A DNA stretch of 64,000 bases, taken from contig NZ_JAINRC010000008.1 of NCBI RefSeq assembly GCF_020400655.1, forward strand, positions 124,001 through 188,000, read 5' to 3'. Positions 8,196-17,724 of the stretch are shown piece by piece. The stretch is from Streptomyces spinosus. Its GTDB lineage: Bacteria; Actinomycetota; Actinomycetes; Streptomycetales; Streptomycetaceae. The number at the start of each line of letters is the position of its first letter. Position 1 is the first letter of the stretch. The notes under the pieces were generated by a model. That model was not told the origin of the DNA. It made no database searches and saw nothing but the letters and a program-made list of their open reading frames with translations. A program made the position numbers and the translations under genes.

Positions 8196-8226
8196 GGCGG
8201 AGCCCTCGGGGGGCGAGCCCGCGGAG

Positions 8227-8685
8227 CTAACCGGCCAGGTGCCGTACCTGGTCCCACAGGACCGGGTCGACCACGCCCACCCGGCGGCGGAAGCCGTCCA
8301 CCGGGACCTCGCGCAGCTCGTCGGTCCGCAGGAAGCTGGGCCGCCCCTGGGTGTCGCCGACCGCGCCGGGCGGCAGCGGGATCACCCCGCAGCGCTCGTC
8401 GTGGTACTTGCTGGTGATCTTCGCGACGGTGGCCCGGTCGCCGCGCACGGCCAGTACCAGACAGGGCCGGTCCTTCGCCCCGGCCCGGTCCTCGTAGGGG
8501 ACCTCCGCCCACCAGATGTCCCCGGGGCAGGGCCGCACGTCGTGTGCCGTCCCCCGGGCCGGGCGCCCCGGGGTCCGCAGGCGCCGGCCACGGGGCCGGT
8601 GACCGCGGCCCCAGCCGTCGACGAGCGTGGCGACCAGCGCGAGCAGTACCACCGCCGCGAGCGCCAGCCACCAGGACGTGTCCAT
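8227..8685 (-). CDS. Membrane-anchored PemK/MazF-fold protein
   Basis: Residues 1-22 form one membrane span (WWLALAAVVLLALVATLV) followed by an Arg-rich linker. From about residue 52 there is a PemK/MazF-like beta-barrel: PGDIWWAEVPYED, DRPCLVLAV, ITSKYH, FLRTDELREVPVDGFRRRVGVVD. MazF proteins are ribonuclease toxins, usually soluble and paired with an antitoxin. Here there is a membrane anchor and no antitoxin-like gene on either side. Whether it cuts RNA is unknown; it may be a domesticated RNA-binding member of the fold. Confidence 0.75.
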   Translation of the reverse strand: MDTSWWLALAAVVLLALVATLVDGWGRGHRPRGRRLRTPGRPARGTAHDVRPCPGDIWWAEVPYEDRAGAKDRPCLVLAVRGDRATVAKITSKYHDERCGVIPLPPGAVGDTQGRPSFLRTDELREVPVDGFRRRVGVVDPVLWDQVRHLAG

Positions 8686-8923
8686 ACGACGACGTTACCG
8701 GCGCGCGCCGGACATCGCGCGCCCTCTTCCGATCCTGGTGCGCCCCGCTTCCAGCCGAACCGGTGACAGCACAGGTGAGTTCGCCCACAACGGCCCCTGG
8801 CGGAGGAGCGACCCGCGCTTTCGCGCCTTACGCTCGACGCACCGCACGACCCCCGACAGCCCCCGCCCCGCACGGGGTTTACGTCCCGCCCACCGGTTAC
8901 CCGCCTACGGAGGTTTCTGCTTC

Positions 8924-9676
8924 ATGAAGCTCACCGTCGTCGGCTGCTCGGGGTCGTTCCCGTCCGCGGAATCGGCCTGTTCGAGCTATCTCGTCGAGGC
9001 CGACGGCTTCCGGCTGCTCCTCGACATGGGCAACGGCGCCCTCGGCGAGCTGCAGCGCCACTGCGGTCTCTACGACCTCGACGCGATCTTCCTCAGCCAT
9101 CTGCACGCCGATCACTGCATCGACATGTGCGCGTACTTCGTGGCGCGCTACTACCGCCATGAGGGCGGCCGGTGCGACCCCCTCCCGGTCCACGGTCCCG
9201 AAGGCACCGAGCACCGCCTGACCACGGCCTACGCGGACACCCCCTCCGCCTCCTCGATGAGCGAGGTCTTCGACTTCCACACGGTCAAGCCGTCCACGTT
9301 CGAGATCGGCCCGTTCACCGTGCACACCGAGCGGGTCCGCCACCCCGTGGAGGCCTACGCCATCCGGATCGAGCACGGCGGCAGGTCCCTGACGTACTCC
9401 GGCGACACCGGCGTCACCGCGGTGCTGGACGAGCTGGCCCGGGACACCGATCTGTTCCTGTGCGAGGCCGCGTTCACGCACGGCAAGGAGAGCATTCCCG
9501 ACCTGCACCTCAACGGCCGCGAGGCGGGGGAGACGGCGGCCCGCGCGGGCGCGCGGCGGCTCGTCCTCACCCACATCCCGCCGTGGACCGACCCCGAGGT
9601 GAACCTGCGGGACGCCCGTGAGGTGTTCGACGGCCCGGTGCATCTGGCTGCGCCGAGACAGACGTACGAGATCTGA
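8924..9676 (+). CDS. MBL-fold metallo-hydrolase (Rv1339-type)
   Basis: 250-aa metallo-beta-lactamase fold protein with the metal-binding motif HxHxDH at residues 59-64 (SHLHADHC) and later metal ligands in YSGDTG and LVLTHIPPW. The gene lies between cysM and rph, as does M. tuberculosis Rv1339, described as an atypical class II cyclic-nucleotide phosphodiesterase; the same activity here is inference. The start is ATG 8924, nine bases after GGAGG, giving MKLTVVGCSGS. A bidirectional terminator follows. Confidence 0.85.
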   Translation: MKLTVVGCSGSFPSAESACSSYLVEADGFRLLLDMGNGALGELQRHCGLYDLDAIFLSHLHADHCIDMCAYFVARYYRHEGGRCDPLPVHGPEGTEHRLTTAYADTPSASSMSEVFDFHTVKPSTFEIGPFTVHTERVRHPVEAYAIRIEHGGRSLTYSGDTGVTAVLDELARDTDLFLCEAAFTHGKESIPDLHLNGREAGETAARAGARRLVLTHIPPWTDPEVNLRDAREVFDGPVHLAAPRQTYEI

Positions 9677-9690
9677 CGTTCTGCGCAGAC

Positions 9691-9727
9691 GGAAGGCCCC
9701 GGAACCGAGGAGGTTCCGGGGCCTTCC
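9691..9727. terminator. Bidirectional terminator
   Basis: A perfect 16-bp stem (9691-9706 with 9712-9727) and 5-nt loop sit between the convergent MBL gene and nagE2. Symmetry and location suit termination from both sides. Confidence 0.9.
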
Positions 9728-9737
9728 GTTCGCGTGG

Positions 9738-11003
<1,266 letters not shown>

Positions 11004-11061
11004 AAGTTCCTCCATCGGGCAAGGCGCCGCCCGGGAACCATGGAAGGGGACGGCAGCGTCT

Positions 11062-11091
11062 CTGGTCTACACCACCTGTGGTGTAGACCTG
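11062..11091. promoter_or_regulatory. Double dre operator (DasR) upstream of nagE2
   Basis: An 11-bp inverted repeat (11064-11074 with 11079-11089) carries GGTCTACACCA in both orientations, matching the DasR-responsive element core twice. It lies 59-88 bp before the nagE2 start. Confidence 0.85.
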
Positions 11092-11160
11092 TTGTAGCAC
11101 GATGAAGGCGGCGTAAGGAACCCGCGAATCCGCTACCGCGGCACTACGCGCTGTGCGCCG

Positions 11161-12462
11161 TCAGGCCTTGGTGACGTCCTCGACCTGCTCCGCCGGCTCC
11201 CGCCCCGGCGTCCTGAGGTCGAACCGCGTGATCGCGACGCGGAACACCAGGTAGTACACGGCCGCGAAGCACAGGCCGATCGGGATGATCGCCCACGGTC
11301 TCGTCGCCAGGTTCCAGTTGATCACGTAGTCGATCAGGCCGGCCGAGAAGCTGAAACCGTCGTGCACCCCGAGCGCCCAGGTCACCGCCATCGACACTCC
11401 GGTGAGCACCGCGTGCACGGCGTACAGGGCGGGCGCGACGAACAGGAACGAGTACTCCAGCGGCTCGGTGATGCCGGTCACGAACGACGTCAGCGCGACC
11501 GACAGCATCAGGCCGCCGACCTCCTTGCGGCGCTCCGGCCGCGCGCAGTGCGTGATGGCCAGCGCGGCGGCCGGCAGCGCGAACATCATGATCGGGAAGA
11601 AGCCCGAGGTGAACTGGCCGGCGTGCGGGTCCCCGGCGAGGAACATGTTGATGTCGCCGTGCACGGGCCTGCCGCCCGGCGGCGTGTACGTGCCGAACTG
11701 GAACCAGACGGGCACGTTCAGGAACTGGTGCAGGCCGATCACGAGGAGCGCGCGGTTGGCGACACCGAAGACGCCGGCCCCCCAGGCGCCCGCGTCCCGC
11801 AGCCAGCGGCCGAGGCTCTCCAGCGCGTCGCCGACCGGCGGCCAGACCCACAGGCACAGCGCCGCGAACACGATGGCCACGAACGCCATGATGATCGGCA
11901 CCAGCCGGCGGCCGTTGAAGAAGCCCAGCCAGTCCACCAGCCGCGTGCGGTGGTACCGCGCCCAGAAGAAGGCCGCCAGCAGCCCCATCACGATGCCGCC
12001 GAACACCCCCGGATTCTGGAACGTGAACGGCGTCACCGCCCCCACCCCCGCGCCGGAACTCACCTGGCAGCCCACGTCCGGCACCGCGGTGGAGCCGCCC
12101 GGGCACCGCTGCGGGAACTGGTGCAGCACGCTGTAGTAGACGAGGAAGCCGGTCACCGCCGCCAGCGCCGTCGAGCCGTCCGCCTTCCTCGCCATCCCGA
12201 TCGCGACCCCCACGCAGAACAGCAGGGGCAGGCCGAGCGAGCCGTCGAGGAGCGCGCCGCCCGCGCCCCTCATCACCTTCGAGACGCCCGTCCAGCCCAG
12301 ACCGCCGGCCCCGAACACGTCGGGCTGGCCGAGCCGGTTGAGGATGCCCGCCGCCGGCAGCACCGCGATGGGGAGCTGCAGGCTGCGGCCCATCTTCTGC
12401 AGGCCCTGGAAGGCGCGGTGCCGACGGGCCCGGGCGGGACCCGCCGTACTCGGTGCACTCAT
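11161..12462 (-). CDS. nagE1: PTS EIIC component NagE1 (NagE2 paralogue)
   Basis: 433-aa EIIC membrane protein paralogous to NagE2, sharing LPIAVLPAAGILNRLG, ANRALLVIGLHQFLNVPVWF, FLAGDPHAGQF and GITEPLEYSF. It differs by a Cys/Gly/Ser-rich extracytoplasmic insertion at about residues 120-145. Start taken at ATG 12462 because a longer frame would run through the dre operator. NagE2 is the main GlcNAc permease in S. coelicolor; the substrate of this paralogue is less clear. It is divergent from nagF. Confidence 0.85.
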   Translation of the reverse strand: MSAPSTAGPARARRHRAFQGLQKMGRSLQLPIAVLPAAGILNRLGQPDVFGAGGLGWTGVSKVMRGAGGALLDGSLGLPLLFCVGVAIGMARKADGSTALAAVTGFLVYYSVLHQFPQRCPGGSTAVPDVGCQVSSGAGVGAVTPFTFQNPGVFGGIVMGLLAAFFWARYHRTRLVDWLGFFNGRRLVPIIMAFVAIVFAALCLWVWPPVGDALESLGRWLRDAGAWGAGVFGVANRALLVIGLHQFLNVPVWFQFGTYTPPGGRPVHGDINMFLAGDPHAGQFTSGFFPIMMFALPAAALAITHCARPERRKEVGGLMLSVALTSFVTGITEPLEYSFLFVAPALYAVHAVLTGVSMAVTWALGVHDGFSFSAGLIDYVINWNLATRPWAIIPIGLCFAAVYYLVFRVAITRFDLRTPGREPAEQVEDVTKA

Positions 12463-12483
12463 GGGTTTGGCGACCTTCCCCAC

Positions 12484-12500
12484 GGTGGTGTAGACCAGTC
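12484..12500. promoter_or_regulatory. dre operator between nagE1 and nagF
   Basis: GTGGTGTAGACCAGT at 12485-12499 matches the 16-bp DasR element. It sits 22 bp upstream of the nagE1 start and about 120 bp before nagF, so it could control both divergent genes. Confidence 0.8.
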
Positions 12501-12617
12501 GACGGACGGTTCCGCTGTCGTGATCGCCATCATCCGGCACGGACGGCAAGACCGCTCGCGAAGATGGGCCAACTGTGGGTTACTGCGACAAAGCGGTTCG
12601 GAGCAGGGAGAAGGAAC

Positions 12618-12851
12618 ATGGCCAGCAAGGCTGAGAAGATCGTCGCCGGACTCGGTGGCATCGACAACATCGAGGAGATCGAGGGCTGCATCACCCGGCT
12701 GCGCACCGAGGTGTCCGACCCCGCTCTGGTCGACGAGGCCGCCCTGAAGGCCGCCGGCGCCCACGGAGTCGTCAAGATGGGCACGGCCATCCAGGTCGTC
12801 ATCGGCACCGACGCCGACCCGATCGCCGCGGAGATCGAAGACATGATGTGA
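12618..12851 (+). CDS. nagF: PTS EIIB component NagF
   Basis: 77-aa soluble IIB protein. The phosphorylation site is Cys24 in EGCITRLRTEV. It relays phosphate from IIA (crr, not in this window) to sugar carried by NagE2/NagE1. ATG 12618 has GGGAGAAGGA upstream. A separate IIB gene is typical of the split Streptomyces GlcNAc system. A terminator follows 19 bp after the stop. Confidence 0.93.
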   Translation: MASKAEKIVAGLGGIDNIEEIEGCITRLRTEVSDPALVDEAALKAAGAHGVVKMGTAIQVVIGTDADPIAAEIEDMM

Positions 12852-12870
12852 GCCCTCCCGGCTCACCCCG

Positions 12871-12903
12871 AAGGGGCTCTTCCCCCCACCGGAGGAGCCC
12901 CTT
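12871..12903 (+). terminator. Terminator after nagF
   Basis: 13-bp stem with one T-G wobble (12871-12883 with 12891-12903) and a 7-nt loop, between nagF and rph. Confidence 0.8.
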
Positions 12904-12929
12904 CCCCGTGTACGGCTAGGCTCGTCGCC

Positions 12930-13664
12930 ATGTCTCGCATCGACGGTCGTACCCCCGAACAGCTCCGCCCGGTCACCATCGAACGCGGATGGAGCAAGCA
13001 CGCCGAGGGCTCCGTCCTCGTCTCCTTCGGCGACACCAAGGTCTTCTGCACCGCCTCCGTCACCGAGGGCGTCCCGCGCTGGCGCAAGGGCAGCGGCGAG
13101 GGCTGGGTCACCGCGGAGTACGCCATGCTGCCCCGCGCCACCAACACCCGCGGCGACCGCGAGTCCGTCAAGGGCAGGATCGGCGGCCGCACCCACGAGA
13201 TCTCCCGGCTCATCGGCCGCTCCCTGCGCGCCGTCATCGACTACAAGGCGCTCGGCGAGAACACCGTCGTCCTCGACTGCGACGTCCTCCAGGCCGACGG
13301 CGGCACGCGCACGGCCGCCATCACCGGCGCGTACGTCGCGCTCGCCGACGCCGTCGCCTGGGCCCAGGGCAAGAAGCTGGTCAAGGCCGGCCGGCAGCCG
13401 CTCACCGGCACCGTGAGCGCCGTCTCCGTGGGCATCGTCGGCGGGGTCCCGCTGCTCGACCTCTGCTACGAGGAGGACGTGCGCGCCGACACCGACATGA
13501 ACGTCGTCTGCACCGGCGACGGCCGCTTCGTCGAGGTCCAGGGCACCGCCGAGGCCGCGCCGTTCGCCCGCGAGGAACTCGACGCCCTGCTCGGCCTCGC
13601 CGTCACCGGCTGCCGGGAACTCACCGCCATCCAGCAGGCGGCACTGACGGCCACGCGCGCGTAA
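12930..13664 (+). CDS. rph: Ribonuclease PH
   Basis: Phosphorolytic 3'-5' exoribonuclease that trims tRNA 3' ends. The N-terminus SRIDGRTPEQLRPVTIERGW, TNTRGDRESVKGRIGGRTHEI (phosphate and RNA binding Arg), and VLDCDVLQADGGTRTAAITG (active-site Asp) are all present. 244 aa is the usual length. In M. tuberculosis rphA sits directly between Rv1339 and the rdgB homologue; here PTS genes and about 10 kb of other genes separate these three. Confidence 0.95.
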   Translation: MSRIDGRTPEQLRPVTIERGWSKHAEGSVLVSFGDTKVFCTASVTEGVPRWRKGSGEGWVTAEYAMLPRATNTRGDRESVKGRIGGRTHEISRLIGRSLRAVIDYKALGENTVVLDCDVLQADGGTRTAAITGAYVALADAVAWAQGKKLVKAGRQPLTGTVSAVSVGIVGGVPLLDLCYEEDVRADTDMNVVCTGDGRFVEVQGTAEAAPFAREELDALLGLAVTGCRELTAIQQAALTATRA

Positions 13665-13779
13665 AGAAGTCCCCAAGTCCGCGGGGCAACCCGGCGGACC
13701 CCCGTGACGTCCCTGTGGGTACGGGCGCACCGCTCACCGGCGTGCGCCCGGCCAGCCGTACCAGGGGAGGGACACCACC

Positions 13780-14172
13780 ATGGCCGCCAGCCGACGCCGA
13801 CTCACCGTTGTCGCCGCCGTAGCGACCGCCGCGCTCGCCGCCGGCCTCACCACCGGCTGCGACGCCGTGGACAAGGCGCTGGACTGCGTGCAGACCGCCG
13901 ACGCCATCGCCGACAACGTCACCGGACTCCAGCAGGCCGTGGAGAACGCGGCGAACGACCCCTCCCAGGCCGACGCGTCGCTCGACTCCATCGACAAGAG
14001 CCTGCGGAAGATCGGCGACCAGACGGACGACGCCGACGTCAACAAGGCCGTGGACGACCTGCAGAAGGCGGTCGGCAACGTACGCACGGCCATCAGGAAC
14101 GGGGACGCGACCCCCGACGTCAGCCCCGTGACGGACGCGGCCGGGGAGCTGACCAAGGTCTGCACGTCGTAG
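13780..14172 (+). CDS. Small secreted helical protein, possible lipoprotein
   Basis: 130 aa with a signal peptide (basic MAASRRR, hydrophobic VVAAVATAALAAGL) ending in LTTGC; the Cys27 could be lipidated, although the -3 residue is not the usual Leu. The mature part is almost entirely helical with heptad-like spacing (VTGLQQAVENAAND, SLDSIDKSLRKIGDQ, VNKAVDDLQKAVGNVRTAI), likely a short helical bundle. GGGAGGGACACCACC precedes the start. Function unknown. Confidence 0.75.
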   Translation: MAASRRRLTVVAAVATAALAAGLTTGCDAVDKALDCVQTADAIADNVTGLQQAVENAANDPSQADASLDSIDKSLRKIGDQTDDADVNKAVDDLQKAVGNVRTAIRNGDATPDVSPVTDAAGELTKVCTS

Positions 14173-14187
14173 GCGCAGCCCCGGCGG

Positions 14188-14204
14188 GCCGCGCTCAGCG
14201 CGGC
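14188..14204. terminator. Short bidirectional terminator between convergent genes
   Basis: 7-bp GC stem (14188-14194 with 14198-14204) whose 3-nt loop is the stop codon of the minus-strand DUF1707 gene; CTTCTTC follows. Confidence 0.5.
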
Positions 14205-14848
14205 TTCTTCAGGCGTTTGCGCTCCCCGCGCGGAAGCCTGCGCTCCACGCCCACCCCGCCCCAGAAAGCGACCCCGCCGATGATCACGCGGGGCGCGCCC
14301 GGCTCGGGCGGGCCGTCGTCCCTCGGGTGCTCGAAGGCGCCCATCACACCGATACCGCGCACGACGACCTCGACACCCGGCGGCACGATCACCTGGACCC
14401 CGCCCATGATCACCACGCAGTGGATCTCGACCTCACCGGCGGCGAAGTCGGCCTCCCGCAGGTCGAGTTCGCCACCGCCCATGAACGTGAGGCAGGAGTA
14501 CCGCCTCGGCACCGTCCAGCGGCCCTTGCGCTCGAACCCCGACAGGACCGCCACCGCGCCCCGCGAGGAGCCCTCCGCGCCGGTGATCCGGCCCGCCCGG
14601 CCACCGCCCGCCACCGGGGCCTTGACGAAGGAGACGGGCAGGACCGGTGCGGCGGCGCCGGCCACCGGCAGATCGCGGGTCAGCGGCGCCAGCTCGCCGT
14701 ACGTCCGCGCCCGGTAGGCCGCCTCCAGCCGCTCGTCGAACTCCGCCATGTCGAGCCGGCCCTCGGCCAGGGCGTCCCGCAGGACCTCGGCGACCCGGTC
14801 GCGGTCGGCGTCGGACGCTCGGAGGTCCGGGACTGCGTCGTCGCTCAT
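14195..14848 (-). CDS. DUF1707 (SHOCT-like) protein with LiaF-type C-terminal domain
   Basis: Residues 8-60 form the DUF1707 helical hairpin (LRASDADRDRVAEVLRDALAEGRLDMAEFDERLEAA shows the R-V-...-L-...-G-R-L-...-E-F-D-E-R pattern). The C-terminal half has glycine-rich beta strands (CLTFMGGGELDLREADF, VVIMGGVQVIVPPGVEV) like the beta-helix DUF2154/LiaF domain seen in envelope-stress sensors. No membrane span. It probably belongs to membrane or envelope stress signalling; no direct evidence here. Confidence 0.8.
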   Translation of the reverse strand: MSDDAVPDLRASDADRDRVAEVLRDALAEGRLDMAEFDERLEAAYRARTYGELAPLTRDLPVAGAAAPVLPVSFVKAPVAGGGRAGRITGAEGSSRGAVAVLSGFERKGRWTVPRRYSCLTFMGGGELDLREADFAAGEVEIHCVVIMGGVQVIVPPGVEVVVRGIGVMGAFEHPRDDGPPEPGAPRVIIGGVAFWGGVGVERRLPRGERKRLKKPR

Positions 14849-14857
14849 GCCGGCAGC

Positions 14858-15871
14858 CTACGAGACCGCCTTCTCCGCGTACATCCTGGCGATGACGGCC
14901 TCGATGTCCGGCTCCCGCACCGACAGGTCCACCAGCGGGTACCGGGCGGCCAGATGCGCCACGACCGGCGCCGCCGACTGCCCCGCCGGGAACGCCAGCC
15001 ACTGCCGTGGACCCTCCACCCGCACCACCCGGGCCGACGGCACCTGGACCGGCGGCAGCTCCCGTTCCAGGTCCACCACCAGCGTCCGCTCGCTCTCGCC
15101 GGCCTCGTGCAGCCCCGCGAGCGCGCCGTCGTACACCAGCCGCCCGTGGTCGATCACCATCACCCGCGAGCACAACTGCTCGATGTCCTGGAGGTCGTGC
15201 GTGGTGAGCAGCACCGTCGTGCCGCGCTCGGCGTTCACCTCCCGCAGGAACTCCCGCACCCTGGCCTTCGACACGACGTCCAGACCGATCGTCGGCTCGT
15301 CCAGGTACAGCACGTCCGGGTCGTGCAGCAGCGCCGCCGCGATGTCACCGCGCATCCGCTGCCCCAGGGACAGCTGCCGCACCGGTACGTCCAACAGGGC
15401 GCCCAGGTCCAGCAGTTCCACCAGCCGGTCCAGGTTCTCGCGGTAACGGGCGTCCGGGATGCGGTACATGCGGTGCGCCAGCCGGTACGAGTCGATCAGC
15501 GGCAGGTCCCACCACAGCGTGGTCCGCTGACCGAACACCACCCCGATCCGGTGCGCGAGCCGCGACCGCTCCCGCGCCGGATCGATGCCCGCCACCCGCA
15601 GCCGCCCGGCACTCGGCGTCAGGATCCCGGTCAGCATCTTGATCGTGGTCGACTTCCCGGCGCCGTTCGGCCCGATGTACCCGACCATCTCGCCGCGCCC
15701 CACGGTGAACGAGAGCGAGTCCACGGCCCGCACCTCGTGCCGCTCCCGCCGCAGGAACCCGGTCCTGCGGCGCACCTCGAAGACCTTCTCGACCCGCTCC
15801 ACCGCGATGAAGCCGTCCCCCGGGACGCCGTCCCGCGCGACGCCGTCGTCCCCTGTGATCACGTCACTCAC
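14858..15871 (-). CDS. ABC transporter ATP-binding protein (COG4586 type)
   Basis: 337-aa ATPase of an uncharacterised ABC-2 exporter. Walker A is GPNGAGKST, Q-loop region GVVFGQRTTLWWDLP, signature LSLGQRMRGD, Walker B VLYLDEPTIGLD, H-loop TTHDLQDIE; a roughly 80-residue C-terminal extension follows. The start is GTG 15871, 1 nt after the stop of the upstream permease gene, so translation is coupled. Its two partners are the permeases directly upstream. Confidence 0.9.
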   Translation of the reverse strand: MSDVITGDDGVARDGVPGDGFIAVERVEKVFEVRRRTGFLRRERHEVRAVDSLSFTVGRGEMVGYIGPNGAGKSTTIKMLTGILTPSAGRLRVAGIDPARERSRLAHRIGVVFGQRTTLWWDLPLIDSYRLAHRMYRIPDARYRENLDRLVELLDLGALLDVPVRQLSLGQRMRGDIAAALLHDPDVLYLDEPTIGLDVVSKARVREFLREVNAERGTTVLLTTHDLQDIEQLCSRVMVIDHGRLVYDGALAGLHEAGESERTLVVDLERELPPVQVPSARVVRVEGPRQWLAFPAGQSAAPVVAHLAARYPLVDLSVREPDIEAVIARMYAEKAVS

Positions 15872-15872
15872 G

Positions 15873-16736
15873 CTAGCTCCCTGTGCTGCGGTACGAACGA
15901 AGTCCCGCCCGCCAGGCCAGCCCCGCGAGCACACCGCAGGCGACCGCCACCAGCGGGGGCGTGAACGCGGTCCACTCCGGCAGGCCCAGCGGGTACGGCC
16001 GCCCGAGCACATGGGTCGCGGGCAGCCAGTTGACGAAGGCCAGCGGCAGCACGAAGGTCACCCCGCGCACCAGCTCCTTCGCGAACACGGTCGGCGGGTA
16101 CTGCAGCAGCGTCGTACCGCCGTAGGTGAAGGCGTTCTGCACCTCCGAGGCGTCCTGCGCCACGAACTGGAACGCCGCGCCCGCCACGAACACCGCGCAG
16201 AAGATGCCGCAGCCGCTCACCACCATCACCGGCATCAGCAGCAGCCTGTCCACCGTCCAGTCGATGTCCACCCGCGTCAGCGACCAGCCCAGCACCAGCG
16301 CCCCCTGCGTCACCCGGCCCAGCCGCCGGAGCGCGAACCGGTCGGCCGCCACCTGCGCCAGCACCGGCGCCGGGCGCACCAGCAGGGTGTCCAGCGTGCC
16401 GTCCCTGACCCGCCGGCCCAGCCGGTCCATCGACCCGATCACCAGGTCCGCCAGCCCGAAGGAGGTCGCGGACAGGCCGTACAGGAACGCCACTTCGGGC
16501 AGCGGGTAGCCACCCAGGGCGTCCACCCGGGAGAACATCAGCATGATCGCGACGAAGTCGAGGAAGGTCGCCGCGAAGTTCCCGAACGTGGTCATGGCGA
16601 AGGACGCCCGGTAGGCCATCGTCGAGCGCACCCACATCCCCGCGATCAGCCGGTACGCCCGCACGCCCTCGGCCAGCCGGCGGACCGAACCGGACACCCG
16701 GCCGCGGTCCTGGCGGGGGACCCGGATCTCAGCCAC
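15873..16736 (-). CDS. ABC-2 type permease (COG3694 type)
   Basis: 287-aa membrane subunit with about 6 spans, paired with the neighbouring permease to make a heterodimeric exporter. The start is GTG 16736, within the last codons of the upstream permease gene (8-bp overlap). Segment DALGGYPLPEVAFLYGLSATSFGLADL is characteristic of this permease type. Substrate unknown; related operons have been linked to viologen or drug efflux, which I cannot confirm here. Confidence 0.85.
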   Translation of the reverse strand: MAEIRVPRQDRGRVSGSVRRLAEGVRAYRLIAGMWVRSTMAYRASFAMTTFGNFAATFLDFVAIMLMFSRVDALGGYPLPEVAFLYGLSATSFGLADLVIGSMDRLGRRVRDGTLDTLLVRPAPVLAQVAADRFALRRLGRVTQGALVLGWSLTRVDIDWTVDRLLLMPVMVVSGCGIFCAVFVAGAAFQFVAQDASEVQNAFTYGGTTLLQYPPTVFAKELVRGVTFVLPLAFVNWLPATHVLGRPYPLGLPEWTAFTPPLVAVACGVLAGLAWRAGLRSYRSTGS

Positions 16737-17529
16737 CCTGCACCACCACCCGGCGCGTGGCCGCCGACTGCACCAGCCGCCCCGCCCCCAGCAGGGCCAC
16801 CGCCCACGCGGCCTGGAAGAGATAGGTGGGCAGCGGGTCCGCGTGCCCCAGCAGGATGTCCGCCGGGCCCTGCAGCAGCGACGACCAGGGCAGCACCCGC
16901 ACGACGTCACCGAGCGCCCCCGGGAACACGTTCAGCGGCAGCAGCATGCCCGAGCAGAAGACGCCCAGCAGCCACGCCATCTGCGCCACACCGGCGCCGT
17001 CCAGCAGCCAGAACGCGCTCAGCGCCACCAGGTAGCGGATGCCGAAACCGACCAGCATGGCCAGGACCACCGCGACGAGGAACGCCACCCAGGTGCCGGC
17101 GTCGGCCGGCAGGTACACCGGGAAGCACAGCGCGCCGAACACGAACGGGACCAGGCCCCGGCCCAGCAGCTGGAAGAACGCCCGGCCGAGGTCCGCCGCC
17201 AGCCACCACAGCTGGAGGTCGGCGGGCCGGTACAGGTCGATCGCCACGTCCCCCGTACGGATGCGTTCCATCAGCTCGTCCTCGACGCCGCCGCCCCCGA
17301 TCGCCAGGGTCGACAGGAACGCCTGCCCCAGCCAGACGTACGTCACGGCCTGCGGCTGGTCGTACCCGCCCAGATGCGGCCTCGCGTCCCACAGGGCCCG
17401 GTACGTGTAGACGAGGATGAGACCGAAGACGGTGTTCGTGAACACCCCTGCCGCAGTGGCGGCCCGGTAGGTCGCGTACCGTCTGAATCCCCCTGTCGCC
17501 ACGGCCGCGTACAACCGTCCCGCGCCCAC
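16729..17529 (-). CDS. ABC-2 type permease (COG4587 type)
   Basis: 266-aa membrane protein, first gene of the three-gene exporter operon. GTG 17529 has GAGGAGG at good spacing upstream, which decides against the longer frame. The N-terminal FRRYATYRAATAAGVFTNTVFG leads into the first span; LYRPADLQLWWLAADLGRAFF and a C-terminal GRLVQSAATRRVVVQGG complete it. It is divergent from the PBP gene with about 200 bp between. Confidence 0.85.
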   Translation of the reverse strand: MGAGRLYAAVATGGFRRYATYRAATAAGVFTNTVFGLILVYTYRALWDARPHLGGYDQPQAVTYVWLGQAFLSTLAIGGGGVEDELMERIRTGDVAIDLYRPADLQLWWLAADLGRAFFQLLGRGLVPFVFGALCFPVYLPADAGTWVAFLVAVVLAMLVGFGIRYLVALSAFWLLDGAGVAQMAWLLGVFCSGMLLPLNVFPGALGDVVRVLPWSSLLQGPADILLGHADPLPTYLFQAAWAVALLGAGRLVQSAATRRVVVQGG

Positions 17530-17724
17530 GCCAGTCGACCTCCTCGGACCGCTCGACACCGAAGCGCAGGAGCCTAGTCCGGAGGCCCGGCGGCCGGCCA
17601 CGCGATTTCCGGTCGGAAGCGTGCCGGAATCCGGGAACGGAACGCCAGGTGCGAGAGTCTTCAAACAGGGGGAGCGCAGAAGCGTACGAGGCGTACGGGA
17701 ACGTACGACGCGAAACAGGAGTCC

